Part shown: piece by piece, positions 1 to 8,500 of the stretch
How positions within the stretch are numbered: position 1 is the stretch's first letter
Layout of the letters: each line of letters starts with the position of its first letter
Source: Prostheceraeus crozeri
Lineage: Eukaryota; Platyhelminthes; Polycladida; Euryleptidae
Direction of reading: 5' to 3'
NCBI GenBank assembly: GCA_907163375.1
Contig: CAJQUW010005259.1
Location: forward strand, 62,001 to 126,000
Length of the DNA stretch: 64,000 bases
Position numbers and translations under genes: made by a program
The notes under the pieces: model-generated
The model's database searches: none
Told to the model about the DNA's origin: nothing
What the model saw: only the letters and a program-made list of their open reading frames with translations

Positions 1-2175
1 GGTAGATACCAGATGCCATTATCTATAGCTCAGTGTTGCATGCAACCTTGTTAAAGTTCACTTAAGGCATGCGCCACAATTGATTCACACACATTTCACA
101 TTTCAGTCAAATAAAATATATGTTTTATAATCTTGCATAGAGCCATCTGTCACAGCACTGAATCGCAATAATCATGATGTCAGAAACGTGTGTGCATCAA
201 AAAGCTTAATACAATCAGCGATGTTGAATAGGGATTATCCGATTCAAATATCAAAATACTTCGCTTGCCGAGTGATTGTCATATTTCAATCATATCTTTA
301 TCAAAAGCGGGTTTACATTTACAGAAATGATTTCCAAATTAATAAGTGTAATTTATTCATTTGGATAGATATTATTATCTTTCATGATAAAAGCTCACTA
401 AATTTTCTAATTCCATGTTGTCAAAACTTGCGTTGCTAAAACGGAAAGCTTACTGATTGCAGGATACTGAATCGCATTCGGTACAACCATCGTATTTTCA
501 GTTTCTACCACATGCACATGCTGTACTACAATAGCCTACATAGAATTATGAGTAAATGCAAGTATTTTGGTATAATTTTAGGATTTGTGCGAATTTTGGG
601 ATAGACAAATCCTTAAATTTTGGATTCGCGCCCAGCCCTAGCGTGCGAATAGATATCACATGTGCACTATTTCACACTTCAAAGAAGCGTTGGAGGTTAT
701 CAATTCCAATGGGTTACTATATAAAATTCTAGCAAAAAAAAACGCACAAAAGTGATCATATTTTCATTTTTTAAACCTTAGTCAAACCGGTATGTATTTT
801 TCAACTCACTCTACAATTTTCCAGTCTCTAATGGCGCATCGATGTATGAAGATGTTATTGACTTCAATAACAGGACTGATATTAATATTAATCTGCTTTC
901 AACCAATTGTGAAGCAGTAATTGCTCTGCTAACGCAAGCTGACACTAATATAGTACTTAAGTCGATGAATTCTCAATGCTACTTATCATGCTTTTTAATT
1001 TTCATGCACGGACAAGTTTCAAATATTCATTTTATGTCACTTTTTAAGCGAGTATCCATTTCTACATTTGCTGCATGTATGATGTGTAAAAATTCGGCCC
1101 ATAATTATGATTTCAAAAGTAATCAATGTACAAGTATTTTCAAAAAGGTCAACGATTCGACAAGTATAGAATTGACGCATGTAGGCACTCTCCAGCAAGT
1201 GCAATTCCCTTAAGTTTCATGCATGCTTTGTATGCAATCTTTGCAAGTCACTTGCTTTCAATAACACATTCCATCGATACGATAAAATGATTTTATTCAA
1301 GTTATTCTGTGATAACTTTGTTAAGCTAGTAACATTAGCAATAGGAAGGGCGCTGTAATAGAAAAGATTGTTGACTTCTAAGCTTCTATGGGAGAATATC
1401 AAATCAGCTGTCATTGATTGCATATGGAATTAAGATGATAATCTCCGTGTACTTTAAAGTAAAAGAAGAGTTCACTACTCAAGAAATGTCCTCAGGAGAC
1501 AAGTGGAGACCGAAAATGATTGAAATGAATGTAGGTCATCGCAGAGAATTCTATCATTGTCTTCATGAATTTTGCAAATGCTTCAACCTTCTACACTCAA
1601 CGCTATAAGTGTGTCAATCATTCAAATATTGTATTTTGATTGCGGTGCAAATTGACTTTTGTTCTTGTTGTTTATGGATCTCTCAGTCGGCGTCACATTT
1701 TTTCTTGCACACTTCATCGGTATGCGAAAATGAAGAATTTCTCAGAGAGCCCCATTCCCAGACTTTTCTCTCGGCCATTACTGGTAGTCATGCAAGGCAA
1801 ATTCAAGAGAAAGATTATTACCACAGTGTCGACGAACTTGAAAAGCAAGATTTGCAAGAAATAGACTTAAAAGCAATGTTAAGTGATGATGTGGCGCTGA
1901 TCAGTCTGTTTACGCTGTATTTTGATCGCTTGAATCGATTCTTACAGTAGGATTGCCGGCACTCTAAATCAAAAATCAACCATGAATATAGATTCCTCAA
2001 ACAAGCAGTTATATTTTAAGATGGAGGGCATCACGGGAACAATTAATTAATTTTGATCAATGCTGTGTTGATCAACTAGGAATGAAGACCTTATAGCTAG
2101 GCCAGTTGTTAAAGAACCGTGATTGTAAGCTTTAATGTCACTGGTCTTATTATCAATCATTTATCATTAATTGCT
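1..2175. other. Host flank without supported gene
   Basis: AT-rich sequence with only short open frames that lack recognisable domains or codon structure. I see no RNA gene, transposon end or repeat array that I can support here. It serves as the left flank of the Polinton insertion. Confidence 0.5.
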
Positions 2176-2182
2176 TGCGACT
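2176..2182. repeat. Target-site duplication, left
   Basis: TGCGACT lies directly before the AG that opens the left inverted repeat, and the same seven bases follow the CT that closes the right repeat. Polintons normally duplicate 6 bp. The seventh shared base may be chance or ambiguity at the junction. Confidence 0.85.
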
Positions 2183-2659
2183 AGTAATGGGTAAAAGACC
2201 GTTCCAGGACACCATAAAATCAAAAAAATTGGTATCTTTAAAAACGACATAAATTCATGAATTTGAACCCTTTTTCAGGTTTTTAAGACCTAAATTCATG
2301 AATTTAGTCCATTCAAAAAGTACCATTTTTTCAAAAAATGACATTTTTAAAAACGACATAAATTCATGAATTTGAACCCTTTTTCAGGTTATGAAGACCT
2401 AAATTCATAAATCGGCTAAAGCCAGAGGAGCTTCGCTCCGATTTGGGCGTTTTTAAAAATACCCAATTTTCAAATTTTTCAAAATCTCAAAATTTGAGAA
2501 TTACAATCGGGCGAAGCCATAGAACCTTCGGTTCGATTTTCATTGCTTAAATCATGACCGTTCCAGGACACCAAAAATCATAAAAGTTGAGAATTTCAAA
2601 TTCATGAATTTTATCCATCTTTCAGGTTTTTAAAATATATCATGTGTCTAAAAATATTT
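2183..2659 (+). repeat. Polinton 1 left terminal inverted repeat
   Basis: About 477 bp that match the reverse complement of 20092-20582. The arm is internally repetitive: an AAATTCATGAATTT motif recurs, and the near-terminal motif GACCGTTCCAGGACACC appears at about 2198 and again at about 2557. Two paired mini-hairpins sit inside at 2412-2441 and 2507-2536. Confidence 0.92.
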
Positions 2660-2738
2660 CTTTAAAAGTGGAAGAAACAAAAGTGGAAGAAACAGCAAGA
2701 ATATATCCTTCAATATCATATGAACGTAGTTCTGCTAC
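2660..2738 (+). pseudogene. Fragment copy of the start of the 230-aa membrane-protein gene
   Basis: Just inside the left inverted repeat is a short sequence encoding repeated VEET-type peptides followed by ARIYPSISYERSS. This matches the first ~25 residues of the minus-strand gene at 17597-18289. Only the beginning is present. It suggests that recombination near the terminal repeats copied a piece of the gene from the other end of the element. It is a remnant, not a functional gene. Confidence 0.7.
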
Positions 2739-2789
2739 CCCCTCCCTTCTGTCTTCTAGGGGTCCCTTAAGAAATTTTTTTATTATAAA

Positions 2790-3251
2790 ATGAGCAACAT
2801 AAATAAGTTTTTTAAATTATATGGAACGCAAACTACGACAAATTTCGACCTAAAGAAAATCGCAAATGAATTAGGAATAAAGAATTTTCATGTTCTAATG
2901 AGAGACGAATTACAATTCCTAAAAAATAAGCCAACAGGAACCTTCAGTTCCCGGAACAAAGTTCCATCAATAACTGTAAATTTCGTAACCAATCTCCATA
3001 CGTCAGATGAAAAAGGCGTACATTGGTCAGCAGGACAAAGAAATATAAACTGTTCAAATTATTATTTTGACTCATACGGACTTCCACCTACGAATGAAGT
3101 AACAGAAATACTTGGCAATGGAATTTATAATACGTTTCAAATTCAAAAACCGGGAACTACTTATTGTGGACAATTATGTTTATACGTTTTGTACAAATTA
3201 CAAAAAGGAGTATCATTTCTAGATATTATGTTAGAGTTAAACAATCTATAA
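2790..3251 (+). CDS. Polinton maturation protease (adenovirus-type cysteine protease)
   Basis: 153 aa. In the Polinton/adenovirus family (peptidase C5, Ulp1-like fold) this enzyme cleaves virion precursor proteins during particle maturation. The likely catalytic set is visible in order: His in GVHWSA (about residue 79), the acidic residue in YFDSYG (about 94), the Gln of FQIQ, and the Cys in TYCGQLC (about 127). The length is somewhat below adenain (~200 aa). The start is preceded by an A/T-rich ATAAAATG context like that of the other genes of this element. Relative to the copy at 57603-58107 it contains an extra in-frame peptide (GTFSSRNKVPS) encoded by a paired mini-hairpin at about 2938-2972. 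It is the gene nearest the left end and is transcribed inward. Confident from motifs and context. Confidence 0.85.
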   Translation: MSNINKFFKLYGTQTTTNFDLKKIANELGIKNFHVLMRDELQFLKNKPTGTFSSRNKVPSITVNFVTNLHTSDEKGVHWSAGQRNINCSNYYFDSYGLPPTNEVTEILGNGIYNTFQIQKPGTTYCGQLCLYVLYKLQKGVSFLDIMLELNNL

Positions 3252-3285
3252 CTCAAGCGAAGCTAGCTAAAGCGCCACCTAAAGG

Positions 3286-4653
3286 TTAAAGCTCTGTTTT
3301 CTGTAATTCATTTTGATAAAAACGACCTCTGATATCTTCATCATCTAAATCTTTGATTTCGTAAGTAATCGGATAACTTTGATTTATTTTAGAAATTTCA
3401 AATATTTCTTTTGTCCAGTAACCAACAAAGCCTTTTTCAAATTTATTCTTATATTTAAATATTCTAACTCTATCTCCAATTTTAAATTTCGGCTTAAGTT
3501 TCTGCAAATTCGGATTACTCTCATTCAAATTATTATTCTCGAATATTTTCTTTCGTATCAAATCAGGGTCGTCAGAAGCATTCTTTGGGGTTTCTTCAAT
3601 ACCAGAATGAACTTTATTATTGTACTCTTCTACAACTCCTGGTAATATCTTCAACCATTTCTGATTTCCTTGCTGAGTAAATTTTTTGAAAATTTTATTT
3701 TTTAACGTCCGATTGAATCTTTCTATCACTACGGCCTTCCCAGCGTTTTCAGTTGAATAAACAATTTCAAATAGTGGCTGAACGTTTCGGTTATAAAATT
3801 CCGACCCTTTATCAACAAACAATTTTTTTGGCTTTCTATTACTTTCTTTAAAGATTTCTTCAAACGCATATTTAACTGAAAGACCACTTTTATTTTTTAA
3901 AGGCTTTACCCAAGCATATCGTGTATATAAATCTATAACGGTCAATGCGTATTTGTAGTCAGAATTTGTCTTAGAACCTTCGGTTCGGTCCCTTTCATTC
4001 GGCATATGAATAAGATCAGCACTCCAAATATCATCTTTATTAAATACTTTTACTTTTAATAAATATTTAGGCTTTCTATATTCTTTATGTATTTCAGATG
4101 CATAAACGTCTGAATTATGATTTCGAGCGTTGCTCTCAGACAGCTTTGCTGTCGTTTCATTTAAACCCTGACCGAATAATATTTTAGCTTGTAAAGCTTT
4201 CTTAACAAACATTCTTTCAATTTTTTCTCTAAATGTAGGATTCTGAATACTATCTAATTCTTGAATCATCTTCTTATCAGCTGCATGACGAGAACTTAGA
4301 TCATGATTTCGATAAGCTAAATCATGCCTGTAAGCGGCGGCATCTACTCTATTTATTGGTTCTTCACCTGGTTTCGGATTATTATTCTCATCTAGTCTTA
4401 TATCTAATCGAGTTCCTGGACCAGTATATGAATGACCAGGAAGATGTTTTTCTTTCGAATATTTACTCCAAATAAATCCAGGAAAGCTTTCTAATGTTTT
4501 TTGTATATCACCACCGAAGTGGTATGGAACTTTGTTCTTGTCACCTCCAATATCCTGACAATGTGAGTTTTTATTTTTGTTTAATAGATAATTCAATAAA
4601 TCTAAATTAGAAATTTTTAATTTAATTAAATTTTCGGAATTTTTAGAATTCAT
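3286..4653 (-). CDS. Fusion of parvovirus-type phospholipase A2 domain and retroviral-type integrase
   Basis: 455 aa. Residues ~68-115 carry LPGHSYTGPGT (calcium-loop type YxGPG) and DAAAYRHDLAY (the HDxxY catalytic signature of parvovirus VP1 phospholipase A2). In parvoviruses that domain breaches endosomes; adintoviruses are reported to encode PLA2-type virion proteins. Residues ~195-330 are an RNase-H-fold integrase core with IWSAD (Asp ~213), FVDKGSEFYN (Asp ~281) and VVIERFNRTLK (Glu ~311). The C-terminus has KFKIGDRVRIFKYK, an SH3-like DNA-binding tail. Integrase would insert the element DNA into the host. The fusion is kept in the second copy (56218-57561). Two in-frame mini-hairpin peptides are visible (DKNKVPYHF, DRTEGSKTNSD). 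Start at TTTTAAAATG. Integrase is sure, PLA2 very likely; the biological meaning of the fusion is inference. Confidence 0.88.
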   Translation of the reverse strand: MNSKNSENLIKLKISNLDLLNYLLNKNKNSHCQDIGGDKNKVPYHFGGDIQKTLESFPGFIWSKYSKEKHLPGHSYTGPGTRLDIRLDENNNPKPGEEPINRVDAAAYRHDLAYRNHDLSSRHAADKKMIQELDSIQNPTFREKIERMFVKKALQAKILFGQGLNETTAKLSESNARNHNSDVYASEIHKEYRKPKYLLKVKVFNKDDIWSADLIHMPNERDRTEGSKTNSDYKYALTVIDLYTRYAWVKPLKNKSGLSVKYAFEEIFKESNRKPKKLFVDKGSEFYNRNVQPLFEIVYSTENAGKAVVIERFNRTLKNKIFKKFTQQGNQKWLKILPGVVEEYNNKVHSGIEETPKNASDDPDLIRKKIFENNNLNESNPNLQKLKPKFKIGDRVRIFKYKNKFEKGFVGYWTKEIFEISKINQSYPITYEIKDLDDEDIRGRFYQNELQKTEL

Positions 4654-4696
4654 TTTAAAAGATAAAAAAAATTAAGAAGATAAAAATAAATGTTTT

Positions 4697-4732
4697 ACCG
4701 AAAAGAACCAAAGGTTCTGAGGTTATTACCTT
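4697..4732. repeat. Paired mini-hairpin repeat between integrase and core genes
   Basis: Contains AGAACCaaaGGTTCT and a GAGGTTATTACC tail of the same kind found beside genes in the second Polinton. It lies at the 3' end of the core-protein gene and overlaps its last codons. Confidence 0.6.
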
Positions 4733-5211
4733 ATCATACTAGGACTTAGATATATTCCAGAACCATCTTTAGTTTCTTTAATTTCAATTAAATCATCAAC
4801 ATTGTGGAGAATATTTTTAAGAACTCGTTTTCCTTCATCAACTAATTTTAATTTACTAATAAAATTATCTACTACTCCTTCACCCCTAGCAACTTTCTCT
4901 AACTCTCTATTATGTCGTTTTTGTTCTTCTAATGCTGCCTTCTCTGATTTATTTTTATTTACTGCTTGGACAATACCAGCTGTCCCACCTGCAACACTTC
5001 CTGCTGCAGCTATGCCACCTATTATTAGTGGAATTAATGGGAGAATCCCGCCATTCTTTTCTTCTTGTAATTGTATATTCTCTATCATTGGTTTACTTAT
5101 GTAATACTTTTTTTTGTTAATCGTAATAGTTTTAGGGGTATTTTTGTCAACAATATTACGTAATTTTAATTCAACAGTTTTATTATTAATATTACTTTTC
5201 GCTTGCGACAT
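4726..5211 (-). CDS. Small virion-core-like protein with Gly/Ala-rich hydrophobic segment
   Basis: 161 aa. A basic N-terminus is followed at residues ~54-85 by GGILPLIPLIIGGIAAAGSVAGG, then a charged helical stretch and a C-terminal region ending SPSMIR. The hydrophobic segment after a GG resembles adenovirus core peptide pX/mu and adintovirus virion-core proteins, which are cut after GG-type sites and associate with DNA or membranes; this assignment is by resemblance only. The gene sits between the capsid and integrase genes on the same strand, with a TTATTAAAAATG start context. The second Polinton has a counterpart at 55566-56047. Role as a structural protein is likely, exact function unproven. 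Confidence 0.65.
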   Translation of the reverse strand: MSQAKSNINNKTVELKLRNIVDKNTPKTITINKKKYYISKPMIENIQLQEEKNGGILPLIPLIIGGIAAAGSVAGGTAGIVQAVNKNKSEKAALEEQKRHNRELEKVARGEGVVDNFISKLKLVDEGKRVLKNILHNVDDLIEIKETKDGSGIYLSPSMIR

Positions 5212-5224
5212 TTTTAATAAAAAA

Positions 5225-5402
5225 ATTTTAAGTTATCAAAAATTTAAATCTATTCTAGTTATGAAAAAATTTCAAGTTACCAAAAAATTTCAAGTTACCA
5301 AAAAATTTAAATCTATTCTAGTTATGAAAAAATTTTAAGTTACTAAAAAATTTTAAGTTACCAAAAAATTTTAATCTATTCTAGTTATGAAAAAATTTTA
5401 AT
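5225..5402. repeat. AT-rich tandem repeats upstream of the core gene
   Basis: Units containing AAATCTATTCTAGTTATG and AAGTTACCAAAAAATTT recur three to five times between the core and capsid genes. This is intergenic and may act as a spacer or promoter-proximal tract of the Polinton. It is not present at the same length in the second copy. Confidence 0.7.
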
Positions 5403-5408
5403 TAACTT

Positions 5409-5469
5409 ATCAGAGCGAAGCTCCTCTGGCTTTAGCCTATCGGACCAAAGGTCCTAAGGTTACTAACCG
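5409..5469. repeat. Paired mini-hairpins at capsid-gene 3' end
   Basis: Short palindromes GGCTTTAGCC, GAGCGAAGCTC and GGACCaaaGGTCC follow one another, overlapping the last codons of the major capsid gene. Their position just after a stop codon would also allow terminator-like RNA hairpins, but the same units occur inside genes, so a mobile-repeat origin is preferred. Confidence 0.7.
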
Positions 5470-6797
5470 ATCCTTACCATCTTTCCATTAAGAATTTCAA
5501 TAGAATATTTTACATCTTCTAGCAATAAACCATAAGCCATCAATGAAGTTGTGGAATCTTTCTTTTCAATATTAATTGTTACATCACAACCATTTTTAAT
5601 AATATCTTCAGATTGTGCACTTAAATCGAAACAGAAAATTGGATATAAATGTCTCCAATCTCCAGGAGTTAATTGTGGTTCAACTCCAAATTCTATACAA
5701 AGATTTCGATAAGAATCATATCCTTCCATAAATTGATTATTGGTATCATCGAATCTTAATGGATCAATTGGATAACGGGTTTGATTTAATGAAACTTGTA
5801 AACTTCGAATTGTATTAATATGAAAAATATTATTGTTCTTATCAAAACTTGGAGAATTATTTCTTTGAAAAGTTAGTAATAAATATCTTGGAGTATTCGC
5901 AGTTCTAGTAAAATGCCAGTTAAATCTTTGTTCGGAAAAAGTTACTGAACTAGCAGTACGCTTTAGAAAATTTACTGGAATTGGTTTGTTAGTATTTAAT
6001 CTTTTTGCAATAGCTGTTTCAATCTCTAAACTAGGAGTAATATGTTTAATCCACCATTCAAGTCTATCAATTTTTAAATATGCTTTTTTTCCAGTCTTAC
6101 CAAAAAAGATTAATTCATTATTTGCTGTACGATGAATTATTAATTTAAATTTTAATTGATATGATATTTTATCATAATCTAAATATCCGAATAATGGAGA
6201 CAATGACCAATTTACTGTCTGTTTACTTTTTTTGTTAAATTCACGTCTTTCTTTATATGCTTCATTATTTGTTTTATTTAAATGTTTTGCAATATTTTCT
6301 ACATCTTTCGCAATTCCTGCGGCATCTGTTCCAGCGTGAGTTAAATCATCAACAATTATACCATCATTAGTATCAGGAAACCAACCTTCGATTTCATACT
6401 TTTTATTATTTTCACCAATTGTTATAAATCTAAGCATTGTATCAATTACACCTGGAGAATCACTTATTGTTTCTATATTTTGAGTTGCAAGATCTAAACG
6501 CATTTGTGTAAATAAACTTGGGAAAAAATTATTCTCTAGTGTAATATTATCGGTATCTGGTAATGGTGTTGTAAAATTAGCATCACTATATAAAGAATAT
6601 TCACAGTGTAAAAATGAATCAGGTAGATATAAATAACTCTGCTGATTATCAACTTCAAAAATTAAATCTCCTCCAGTATTTACTCTACTGGAAGATCCGG
6701 GATTCATAGCAATTCTTATATAGTCATTCTTTTTTTGATTATAACTGACGAACGGAGGATCGTCTAATCTAAATTTATTTTCGATAAGCGAAGACAT
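5463..6797 (-). CDS. Polinton major capsid protein (double jelly-roll, hexon-like)
   Basis: 444 aa, the usual length for Polinton major capsid proteins. Recognisable stretches are the N-terminal MSSLIENKFRLDDPPF, a mid-protein SLSPLFGYLDYDKISYQLKFKLIIHR, the RFNWHF...RYLLLTFQ strand region and a C-terminal GDWRHLYPIFCFDLSAQ, which match my memory of Polinton MCPs. The protein would form trimeric capsomers of an icosahedral shell. It is flanked by core-protein genes on the same strand and starts at TTTTATAAAAATG. By eye about 25 of 443 residues differ from the copy at 54058-55393. No internal repeat insertions were seen in this gene, unlike its neighbours, which suggests strong constraint. Fold assignment is from family knowledge. 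Confidence 0.85.
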   Translation of the reverse strand: MSSLIENKFRLDDPPFVSYNQKKNDYIRIAMNPGSSSRVNTGGDLIFEVDNQQSYLYLPDSFLHCEYSLYSDANFTTPLPDTDNITLENNFFPSLFTQMRLDLATQNIETISDSPGVIDTMLRFITIGENNKKYEIEGWFPDTNDGIIVDDLTHAGTDAAGIAKDVENIAKHLNKTNNEAYKERREFNKKSKQTVNWSLSPLFGYLDYDKISYQLKFKLIIHRTANNELIFFGKTGKKAYLKIDRLEWWIKHITPSLEIETAIAKRLNTNKPIPVNFLKRTASSVTFSEQRFNWHFTRTANTPRYLLLTFQRNNSPSFDKNNNIFHINTIRSLQVSLNQTRYPIDPLRFDDTNNQFMEGYDSYRNLCIEFGVEPQLTPGDWRHLYPIFCFDLSAQSEDIIKNGCDVTINIEKKDSTTSLMAYGLLLEDVKYSIEILNGKMVRIG

Positions 6798-6892
6798 TTT
6801 TATAAAAAATAATTTGACTTTTTGTTTTTCTCCCAGACAGAAAAAATTCTGCTAAAATAATTTTACTTAAATAATTTTACTAAAATATAATT

Positions 6893-7402
6893 TTAGAATT
6901 TTGCTAGCCCATTACCTCTTATTTCTTCAATTGTTTTTTTATTATTTTTATTTTCATTATGTTTACTATTAGACGGAGCTCCGCTCCTCAAGGTTTCACC
7001 CCCCACAGCTATGTTAGCAATTTTATTTTTTGTTTCATCTGAAAGTTTTTTTAAATTTTTTAGTTCTTCGGAATCATTCCTAAGTTTACGAATAGCTTCT
7101 AGTTGTTTTAATTCGTTTTGAGACTTGACAGCATTTGATATTGCACTAGCTGTACTACCTATAGCAGCTGCTCCTTTTGCAGCAGATGTAATCAAATCTT
7201 TATTATTTTTAATTAAGTTAACGATACTACCAATACCAGAAAAGATGCCAGCCCCTTCTTTTTGGAACGTCTTTTCTAGGAACTTTTGTGTTCCGACTGT
7301 TTCTACACTATCATAATGGTACACAGGTTTCTGAGATGGTTCATGAGCAATTTTATTATTTGATGCAAAATGTTTAAGATTGTGTTTATAAATTATAGGC
7401 AT
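6893..7402 (-). CDS. Virion-core/pVI-like small protein with amphipathic hydrophobic segment
   Basis: 169 aa. The centre (residues ~48-95) reads GAGIFSGIGSIVNLIKNNKDLITSAAKGAAAIGSTASAI, a glycine/alanine-rich amphipathic stretch. After it comes a helical Lys/Glu-rich region and a tail ending GNGLAKF. Size and style resemble membrane-active or core proteins of adenoviruses (pVI) and adintoviruses, and the gene lies between the capsid and fibre genes. The start codon sits in CCTAAAAAATGCC. A GGAGctccGCTCC mini-hairpin lies in frame near residue 138. The second Polinton carries a broken counterpart at 53422-53990. Structural role is likely; the exact homology is inference. Confidence 0.6.
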   Translation of the reverse strand: MPIIYKHNLKHFASNNKIAHEPSQKPVYHYDSVETVGTQKFLEKTFQKEGAGIFSGIGSIVNLIKNNKDLITSAAKGAAAIGSTASAISNAVKSQNELKQLEAIRKLRNDSEELKNLKKLSDETKNKIANIAVGGETLRSGAPSNSKHNENKNNKKTIEEIRGNGLAKF

Positions 7403-7442
7403 TTTTTAGGATTAAATTTGACTTTTGGGAAAAAATATTTAC

Positions 7443-7540
7443 GAACGGCTAAAGCCTCGAGGAGCTTCGCTCCGATTGGTTAGAAACCTGAGGACCTTTG
7501 GTCCGATCGGCTAAAGCCTCGAGGAGCTTCGCTCCGATCA
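7443..7540. repeat. Three paired mini-hairpins before the fibre gene 3' end
   Basis: Two near-identical units (GGCTaaAGCC plus GGAGCttcGCTCC) flank a third (GGTTAGAAACC plus GGACCtttGGTCC). The cluster fills the gap between the fibre-like gene and the next minus-strand gene. It may fold as tandem hairpins in RNA. Confidence 0.8.
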
Positions 7541-8425
7541 AGATTTACGTTTGTGAATGGACAACAACTTCGAGATAACTTTATTAATTGACTGTTGCAC
7601 TTTATCTATTGCGTCAAGCAGCGTGTGATGTACTTTAATTTCTTTTCTATTAACTTGCATTTTCACCTGATTCATCTTCAACGCCGTTTTAAGAGCATTT
7701 AGCTTAATTTTAAGAACATCTAATTGTCTTTTAACAGAATCTAACTGTTCTTTATTTTCTTTAGAGTTTTCTTGTAAATTTTTCTTTAATTCATTTTCTA
7801 AATTGATTTTAAGAGTTTTCATTTTATCAACTTTTTGATTAAGTGAGTTTACTTCATTTATTATTCTATTCATCTTTTTCATTTGTTGAGTAATTTTAGA
7901 ACTCAATTCATCAACACTTTTTTGGAATGTAGTTTGTAACTGCTTTAAATTTTTTTTAATTCTTTCAGGTAGTTTTTCTATTTCATCTTCTAATTGTTCT
8001 TCTAACATTTTTATCTGATGTTTATTTTTAATTACAGCAGATTTTAAATTTAAAGAAAGTAATATTAAAATTTTTGATTGTTCAGAAATCTTTTTAAAAA
8101 GTTTTGCTATATCTGCTTCTAGCTCTCTATCCTTTTTATCAAGTTTTAATAATTTTTCGTTTAATGATTTGTCATTAAGTTTAAGCAACTTTAATTCATT
8201 CATCAGTGGAACCAAAACATCGTTTATATATTTTTTCTTTAAATCATTGATTTGTGTATCAACATATTGTTTATTTGTTAACTCTGTATTTTGTTGCGGA
8301 AGAATAGAAAGATGCAATGGACCAGATAAAACGTCTCCAGTTTTCATAATATAATTTTCTATCTCTATTTCTAATTCACGATTATTCGGGATATATGCAC
8401 CTCCACCAACATTTGGTAACATCAT
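7538..8425 (-). CDS. Coiled-coil fibre-like protein with phage tail-fibre-type motif
   Basis: 295 aa. Residues ~27-60 read MKTGDVLSGPLHL...NTELTNKQYVDTQI. This closely follows the pattern GDxLSGPLxLPxxP...ATKQYVD that recurs at the start of bacteriophage tail fibres. The remaining ~230 residues are Lys/Glu/Leu/Asn-rich heptads with no proline, that is, a very long coiled coil, ending in a basic HKRKS. This suggests a trimeric attachment fibre on the virus-like particle. It is divergent from the 429-aa gene across a 75-bp gap. The copy at 52405-53292 differs at about 12 of 295 residues and is also open, which suggests selection before decay. The fibre role is inferred from motif plus architecture; a scaffold protein is the alternative. 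Confidence 0.7.
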   Translation of the reverse strand: MMLPNVGGGAYIPNNRELEIEIENYIMKTGDVLSGPLHLSILPQQNTELTNKQYVDTQINDLKKKYINDVLVPLMNELKLLKLNDKSLNEKLLKLDKKDRELEADIAKLFKKISEQSKILILLSLNLKSAVIKNKHQIKMLEEQLEDEIEKLPERIKKNLKQLQTTFQKSVDELSSKITQQMKKMNRIINEVNSLNQKVDKMKTLKINLENELKKNLQENSKENKEQLDSVKRQLDVLKIKLNALKTALKMNQVKMQVNRKEIKVHHTLLDAIDKVQQSINKVISKLLSIHKRKS

Positions 8426-8500
8426 TTTTTAACAATAAAAAAATAAAATTTTTTCTAATAAAAATAGAAAAATAAATTTTTTTCTAATAAAAATAAAAAA
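8426..8500. promoter_or_regulatory. Divergent A/T-rich start region
   Basis: A 75-bp head-to-head gap holds the two opposing starts. Reading outward each is a run of T/A ending AAAAAATG: GTTAAAAAATG for the fibre gene and ATAAAAAAATG for the 429-aa gene. A TTTTTTCTAATAAAAATA unit is repeated twice. This is the clearest example of the shared start context of these genes. Confidence 0.45.

Noticed and set aside
842-1213. Open frame of 123 codons in host flank
   Set aside because: No domain, biased codon use or neighbour supports a gene; length is expected by chance at this base composition.
5409-5469. Reading the gene-end palindromes as ordinary transcription terminators
   Set aside because: Identical units occur inside coding sequence and in the terminal repeats, so a dispersed repeat family explains them better.
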